This document shows, piece by piece, positions 58,824 through 64,000 of a DNA stretch of 64,000 bases. Every line of letters begins with the position of its first letter. Position 1 is the stretch's first letter. The position numbers and the translations under genes were made by a program. The notes beneath the pieces are model-generated. The model made no database searches. It was not told the origin of the DNA and saw only the letters and a list, made by a program, of their open reading frames with translations. Source of the stretch: Ahaetulla prasina (taxonomy: Eukaryota > Chordata > Lepidosauria > Squamata > Colubridae); contig NC_080541.1 of the NCBI RefSeq assembly GCF_028640845.1, positions 141,015,464 through 141,079,463 of the forward strand. The letters are read 5' to 3'.

Positions 58824-59096
58824 TTCTGAGTCTTCATCTCCCAAGGTTCTTCAGATTCTTCCTAACCAAGGTGCTCCCCAGGATTGGTGCCCTGGGAGCA
58901 GCCATCAGAGGCAATCCTGCCCACCATCACATTCCAGATATTAATGAGTTCCTAAGATAACAGTCCTACAGGTTGACTAGAAACTGCTCAACTAGTCTCT
59001 GAAATCCAAGATGCTTAAGGTAGGCCCTTTGAATAGATCTAACTTCAGTGAAGGGTTTTGTAATACCATTAACCACAGAGATACCAGAAAATGAAC

Positions 59097-59481
59097 TGGA
59101 AATTAGGTATATCTAGTATAATGAAAAGAAGGACTGCGGATGACATGATAGCAGTGTTCCAATATTTCAGGGGTTGCCACAAAGAAGAGGGAGTCAGGCT
59201 GTTCTCAAAAGCACCTGAAGGCAGGACAATAAGCAATGGATGAAAACAAATCAAGACAAAAACTAACCTAGAACTAAGTAGAAAATTGCTGACAGTTAGA
59301 ACAATTAATTGGTGGAACAACTTGCCTCCAGAAGTTGTGAATGCTCCAAGAGTGGAAGTTTTTAAGAAGAGATTAGACAACCATTTGTCTGAAATGGTAT
59401 AGGGTTTCCTGGCTGAGCAGGGGGTTGGACTAGAAGACCTCCATCTCTTCTAGGTCCCTTTCAACTCTGTTATTTTATTTT
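59097..59481 (+). mobile_element. CR1 LINE 3' end (unit 1)
   Basis: Sense copy of the CR1 end: ATGAAAAGAAGGACTGCGGA, CAGTGTTCCAATATTTCAGG, CAACTTGCCTCCAGAAGTTG and the terminal AGGTCCCTTTCAACTCTG. 5'-truncated, stops in frame. Confidence 0.9.
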
Positions 59482-59859
59482 AGCTGTGACAAAAATGTAG
59501 GGAGAAAAAATACATCTGCACCCTCAGCAGCAGCTGCTGCATCCAGTCCAGCAAATCAATGATCTTTGGATAGCATGTTGCAGCAGGAAAAAATTAACAC
59601 AATGAATATGATGCAAGCAGAATTGAAATTAATGTTCCAAACATTTCAAGAAGCCACAACAAAACATTTTGAAGACATGAAGGAAAGAATGGAAAAGATG
59701 GATGATAAAATGAAAAAGATGGATGATAAAATGGAGAATATTCAACAGACAATAACAAAAAATGAACAAAGGATGCAAAAAATAGAAGAGAAATCAGAAC
59801 AAACAGAAGAAAATGGAAGAGATGGATGATAGACTTACACAGGCAGATAAAAATCTTGG
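59482..59859 (+). mobile_element. L1 start, cut by duplication (unit 1)
   Basis: Same leader and ORF1 coiled coil as 61328 onward (MLQQEKINTMNMMQAELKL, repeated MDDKM). It stops at the duplication junction at 59859, where L2 sequence begins, making a chimeric L1-L2 join. Confidence 0.88.
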
Positions 59860-60637
59860 ATGGTCGGTTGTCCTTTGAAGACCATTTGGCGACCGTCTCC
59901 AGGAGAGCATTTTATCAGGTTCGCCTGATCCGCCAGTTGCGCCCTTCCTGGACCGGGATGCCTTATGCACAGTCACTCATGCCCTTGTTACCTCGCCTGG
60001 ACTACTGCAATGCTCTCTACATGGGGCTCCCTTGAAGAGCACCCGGAGACTTCAGCTAGTTCAGAACGCGGCTGCGCTGGTTATTGAGGGAGCGCCTCGA
60101 GCTCCCACATAACACCTATCCTGCGCAGACTGCACTGGCTACCTGTTGTTTTCGGGTGCGCTTCAAGGTATTAGTTACCACCTTTAAAGCGCTCCATGGC
60201 TTAGGACCGGGCTATCTACGGGACCGCCTACTGCCGGCTTCTATCTCCCATCGTCCGATGCGCTCCCACAGAGAGGGACTCCTCAGGGTGCCGTCAGCCA
60301 AACAGTGTCGACTGGCGGCCCCAGGAGGGCCTTCTCTGTGGGAGCTCCGACCCTGTGGAACGAACTTCCCCTCGGACTTGACAATTACCTGACCTTAGGA
60401 CCTTTCGCCGCGAACTTAAAACTTATTTATTTCATATGGCTGGACTAGCCTGATTTTTATTTTTATTGGATGGGTTTTTAAAATTGTGTTATTTTACAGA
60501 GGAGTATGTTTTTTAACGTTTTGGGCATTTAAATTAGTTTTTTAAGGGTTGTTTTTAAATTATTGTGTGTATTTATATTTTATCTGCCTGTTCACCGCCC
60601 TGAGTCCTTCGGGAGAAGGGCGGTATACAAATTAAAA

Positions 60638-60668
<31 letters not shown>
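59860..60668 (+). mobile_element. L2 3' portion (unit 2)
   Basis: Second copy of L2 3' sequence, including [32 protein letters not shown] and the hairpin tail with (ATT)n at 60641-60668. In places better preserved than unit 1 (for example the DLTITLGPFAANL region). Confidence 0.9.
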
Positions 60669-60937
60669 TTCTGAGTCTTCATCTCCCAAGGTTCTTCAGA
60701 TTCTTCCTAACCAAGGTGCTCCCCAGGATTGGTGCCCTGGGAGCAGCCATCAGAGGCAATCCTGCCCACCATCACATTCCAGATATTAATGAGTTCCTAA
60801 GATAACAGTCCTACAGGTTGACTAGAAACTGCTCAACTAGTCTCTGAAATCCAAGATGCTTAAGGTAGGCCCTTTGAATAGATCTAACTTCAGTGAAGGG
60901 TTTTGTAATACCATTAACCACAGAGATACCAGAAAAT

Positions 60938-61327
60938 GAACTGGAAATTAGGTATATCTAGTATAATGAAAAGAAGGACTGCGGATGACATGATAGCAGT
61001 GTTCCAATATTTCAGGGGTTGCCACAAAGAAGAGGGAGTCAGGCTGTTCTCAAAAGCACCTGAAGGCAGGACAATAAGCAATGGATGAAAACAAATCAAG
61101 ACAAAAACTAACTAGAACTAAGTAGAAAATTGCTGACAGTTAGAACAATTAATTGGTGGAACAACTTGCCTCCAGAAGTTGTGAATGCTCCAAGAGTGGA
61201 AGTTTTTAAGAAGAGATTAGACAACCATTTGTCTGAAATGGTATAGGGTTTCCTGGCTGAGCAGGGGGTTGGACTAGAAGACCTCCATCTCTTCTAGGTC
61301 CCTTCCAACTCTGTTATTTTATTTTAG
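60938..61327 (+). mobile_element. CR1 LINE 3' end (unit 2)
   Basis: Nearly identical to 59097-59481, with a one-base loss in the ACTAAC(C)TAGAAC region and CCTTCCAAC instead of CTTTCAAC. The spacer 60669-60937 matches 58824-59096 and holds nothing recognisable. Confidence 0.9.
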
Positions 61328-61418
61328 CTGTGACAAAAATGTAGGGAGAAAAAATACATCTGCACCCTCAGCAGCAGCTGCTGCATCCAGTCCAGCAAAT
61401 CAATGATCTTTGGATAGC

Positions 61419-62041
61419 ATGTTGCAGCAGGAAAAAATTAACACAATGAATATGATGCAAGCAGAATTGAAATTAATGTTCCAAACATTTCAAGAAGCCA
61501 CAACAAAACATTTTGAAGACATGAAGGAAAGAATGGAAAAGATGGATGATAAAATGAAAAAGATGGATGATAAAATGGAGAATATTCAACAGACAATAAC
61601 AAAAAATGAACAAAGAATGCAAAAAATAGAAGAGAAATCAGAACAAACAGAAGAAAATGGAAGAGATGGATGATAGACTTACACAGGCAGATAAAAATCT
61701 TGAGAGAATAGTAATCATGTTGGAGATGGATAAAACTGAATATTTCTTGAGATTCCAGAATATTGAGGAAGCAAAAGGGGAAAATCTTGCAGAGATAATG
61801 GCAGAATTGTTAGTGGATACCATGGAAGGGATAAGCAAGAGATGCCTGCTAGGATGGATGAAATATTTAGAGTATATACAAGATATGCATCAAGAAATAA
61901 ATTACCTAGAGAGGTACATGTGAGATTTACCAAGAAGGCACTAAGAACAGAGATACTTCAAAGAGCAAGAGATAACCCACTGAAAAGGAAGAAAAATAAT
62001 AGTGTTCTGACCCAGCCTTACCAGAAGCAAGAAACTGACTG
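61419..62041 (+). pseudogene. L1 ORF1 remnant
   Basis: Coiled coil with MDDKM repeats (61419-61670); frameshift; RRM-like LRFQNIEEAKGENLAEIMAE (61740-61805); a second frameshift near 61830; then the start of the C-terminal domain (LPREVHVRFTKKALRTEILQ), which stops early after QPYQKQETD. The second half of the C-terminal domain and the first residues of ORF2 are absent, so a deletion joins ORF1 to ORF2. The first Met of the coiled coil is taken as start. Confidence 0.85.
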
Positions 62042-62220
62042 AATTCCTCTATGAAAAGGAAAAGGACTTTTAACAAATTAGGAAAGTTAAAATTAGATTG
62101 TATTTTTTTTTAATTTTTTTATTACTTTTTTGCAACAAACAAACAAAAAAAAAGAAAATACATTATTACACCCTTGTGCTATACATAAAAAAAGGAAGAT
62201 TTGGGTCTTCGGATATATCC

Positions 62221-62838
62221 TCACGATCGCCAAAATCCACGTTCTTGAGGTACAGGTACCGAAGCGTCCAATGTTCCAAGCGCAAAGTCCACAAAAGATT
62301 TCCAAGTCTTCCAGAAAATATCTTCTTTATACACACCACTTCTAATTTTAATATCACATGTCATTTTATCATTTAAAGCTAATTTCCACATTTCAGAATT
62401 CCACTCTTCTATTCTAAAAATCACATCTAGTTTCCAATGTCTAGCTATTATAATTCTACCTATTATAATTATAATTCTAATCAATTCTTTTTCATATTTT
62501 GTTAATTTTATTTCCTTAATTACCAACAATAATATAGTTTCCACTCTCAATGTTATTACTTTCCCCATCATTTCAAATATCATTTTCTCCAATTGTTGCC
62601 AAAACTTTTTAACCTTATCACATTTATACCACATATGTTCATAAGTCCCCAATTCCATCTCACTTCTCCAACATTTTTTACTAATTTTTTTATCCATTTG
62701 TGACAATCTTACTGGGGTCAAATACCATTTCCAAACAACTTTATAATTGTGCTCTTTAATCCTTATAGATAAAGTTCTCATAATTCTACTATTCCAATTC
62801 ACATTCCAATCTGACTCTGGTATTTCAATATTAAGATC
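62221..62838 (-). pseudogene. L1 ORF2 C-terminal domain
   Basis: On the minus strand from 62838: KDLNIEIPESDWNVNW, then VVWKWYLTPVRLSQMDKKIS and CWRSEMELGTYEHMWYKCDK, VKKFWQQLEKMI. This is the Cys-rich C-terminal segment of L1 ORF2 (C...H...C pattern), needed for RNA binding in active L1s. The frame is open for about 193 codons from 62802. The reading runs to a point 60 bp short of the A tail. Confidence 0.9.
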
Positions 62839-62992
62839 TTTTATTTGATAAATAGATGTGAAACTGAATTTGAATATTTAGTATCTCGGATTATGAAAGA
62901 TGAAATTGGGCTAAAGGGACTCGTTAGTAGGGTTTATAAGATTATAAATTCTGATGAAAAATTACAAAGAGTGATGAGGACAAATGGGGAAA
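62839..62992 (+). pseudogene. Inverted 5' part of the same L1 insertion
   Basis: Reads CETEFEYLVSRIMKDEIGLK, GLVSRVYKIINSDEKLQRVM and RTNGE on the plus strand. In L1 ORF2 this lies just upstream of the segment that begins KDLNIEIP on the minus strand at 62838. Orientation is reversed relative to it. Its last bases GGGGAAAAA abut the right TSD. Confidence 0.8.
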
Positions 62993-63009
62993 AATTAGAT
63001 TGTATTTGT

Positions 63010-64000
63010 CTTCAAGAGGTCCACATCAAAAAAAAAAAAATACAATAAATTATTGGAATATCCTAAAATTGGGAAACTATAGTCCTCATTAGCACAACAA
63101 AAGAAAAGAGGCACGGTTTTATATATTAAAGAAAGAATAAAAACAAGAAATTTTTGCAGATGAAGAGGGGAGAATATTGATGGTGGAGGTAACAATGAAC
63201 TATAAACAAATACTTTTGGTAGCAATATATGCACCAAATTATAAACAAGAAATTGTTTATATGTGTAATGAAAAATTTATTTATTTTATTTTATTTTATT
63301 TTTCAAATTTTTATACCGCCCTTCTCCAAGGACTCAGGGCGGTGTACAGCACGAATAAAACATAAATACCAAAAACGTTAAAATACAATATTAGTTAAAA
63401 ATCTGATTCCATATGCTAAGTAAATTAAAATAGATATGTAAAATTCTAAAAATTATAAAAGCCCAACTAAAAAACCCTCAATAAAATCGTTAGGCCAGCC
63501 CTGCTTGATGAAAAAAGAAAAATTGCATAAGAAAATTTGTATGGTAAGAGATTTCAGTGTGATTGTAGATGCAGAATTGGACTATAAAACTAGTAAAGTA
63601 AGTTTAAAAAAAAGCTAGAAAAACACTTCCAAAAATGTTCTTTAAAATGGCGGAAGAAATAGGTATTCAAGATGTATGGAGAGAAATAAATCCTAAAAGA
63701 AATCAATACTCATTTTATTCAAATAGACATATGTCATGGTCAAGAATAGATATGATATGGATGTCACCAGAGTTAAAGTCGAATGTGCAAGAAATAGAAA
63801 TAGAAGCAGGCACTTGGGCAGATTATAATCCAACTGGAATTAAGTGGAAAGGACAAAAGAGAAAATGGAGATGGGCATTGAGTCAATCAACACTAAAAGA
63901 CAAGGAATTTATACAAAGTATGGAAAAAGGAATTGACTTTTTTTTCAAAGAGAACAGAAAAGAAGAAACTTCATTACAAAATGTATGGGACACTGCTAAG
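63010..64000 (+). pseudogene. L1 ORF2 endonuclease domain, interrupted
   Basis: Pieces in order: KLDCICLQEVHIKKKK at the right TSD (catalytic Glu of the E-T/V-H motif); RILMVEVTMNYKQILLVAIY then APNY; L2 insertion; VRDFSVIVDAELDYKTSK (family GDFN changed to RDFS); MAEEIGIQDVWREINPK-like; YSFYSNRHMSWSRIDMIWMS; TWADYNPTGIKWKGQKRKW. The catalytic SDH is ADY here, so the His is lost, and several frame breaks exist. In active L1s this APE-type nuclease nicks T-rich targets. Dead by sequence. Confidence 0.88.
63276..63507 (-). mobile_element. L2 3' UTR inserted in L1 endonuclease
   Basis: Complement of the hairpin tail (CCGCCCTTCTCCAAGGACTC) with an (AAAT)n-type tail at 63276-63302 and about 180 bp of 3' UTR (CAGGGCTGGCCTAACGAT on minus). 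TSD ATGAAAAA at 63268-63275 and 63508-63515. Confidence 0.82.

Larger units (their letters stand above)
58016..61703 (+). repeat. Tandem duplication, two ~1.84 kb units
   Basis: Unit 1 is about 58021-59859 and unit 2 about 59860-61703, same order: L2 3' part, spacer, CR1 3' end, L1 start. Unit 1 begins after CTCCTGG in L2 and ends in AAATCTTGG; unit 2 ends AAATCTTGA and continues into L1. The units differ by scattered substitutions and indels, e.g. TCGCATGAAC against TCGCCGCGAAC, so the copy is unlikely to be an assembly artefact. Confidence 0.9.
62106..62992 (-). mobile_element. 5'-inverted (twin-primed) L1 insertion
   Basis: Direct repeat AAAATTAGATTGTATT at 62089-62104 and 62993-63008 is the TSD. 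The poly(A) complement lies at 62104-62111. The 3' part (62106-62838) is on the minus strand; the 5' part (62839-62992) is inverted. The inversion layout, long TSD and A tail are the twin-priming signature. Confidence 0.88.
61328..64000 (+). mobile_element. L1 LINE, multiply interrupted, runs off the window
   Basis: The order is short leader, ORF1 remnant (61419-62041), the start of ORF2 (62055-62105), a twin-primed L1 insertion (62106-62992), the rest of the ORF2 endonuclease (63010-63267), an L2 3' insertion (63276-63507), then endonuclease C-terminus to the window end. The reverse transcriptase would lie beyond 64000. Confidence 0.9.

Noticed and set aside
58016..61703. Assembly artefact as explanation for the tandem copies
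   Set aside because: The units differ by several substitutions and indels and join at a clean internal junction, which fits a true old duplication better; long reads would settle it.

Overview
This window is vertebrate, non-coding and repeat-dense. I found no intact host gene, rRNA, tRNA gene or CRISPR array. The repeat complement points to a squamate reptile, most likely a snake. Sauria-type SINEs, with a tRNA head and a BovB-like tail, are a squamate family. CR1/L3 3' ends that run into (TTCTA)n microsatellites have been reported as typical of advanced snakes. The species call is inference. The background is AT-rich, with much GC-richer transposon bodies such as the L2 copy at 56.5-58.6 kb.

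Layout. 0.4-4.1 kb: a CR1/L3 tail and microsatellites in otherwise unrecognised DNA. 4.1-8.2 kb: a non-autonomous hAT interrupted by an L2 3' end, followed by a 2.8 kb L1-derived element that has 5' UTR, ORF1 and 3' UTR, no recognisable ORF2 and a 15-bp target-site duplication (TSD). 9.9-12.4 kb: an LTR remnant, a composite hAT and a short L1. 13-31 kb: scattered SINEs, hAT MITEs, one solo LTR, old L2 and long unrecognised stretches. 31-35.3 kb: a Penelope-like (PLE) tail, then three hAT elements end to end sharing one 8-bp target, then a CR1 3' end. 36.5-44.3 kb: a solo LTR with perfect TSD, a CR1-like LINE, L2 with a MITE in its coding sequence, two R4/Dong-like LINE copies beside ATT repeats, and a Sauria SINE with perfect TSD. 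45.4-46.2 kb: a hAT carrying a coding-like, coiled-coil-like sequence of unknown origin. 49-50 kb: a PLE in inverted-tail arrangement. 50-55 kb: the most repeat-poor part. 56-64 kb: a PLE-like palindrome, a large L2 with reverse transcriptase, a 1.84 kb tandem duplication joining L2, CR1 and L1 pieces, and an L1 broken by a twin-primed L1 and an L2 3' end.

Most coding potential here is transposon-derived and broken by frameshifts or stops; the coiled-coil-like segment at 45.6-46.0 kb is of unknown origin. The elements relate mainly by nesting, which gives relative ages, and by shared 3' tails that link SINEs to the LINEs that probably mobilised them. All boundaries were read by eye. TSD-delimited ones are reliable to a base or two; others are approximate.
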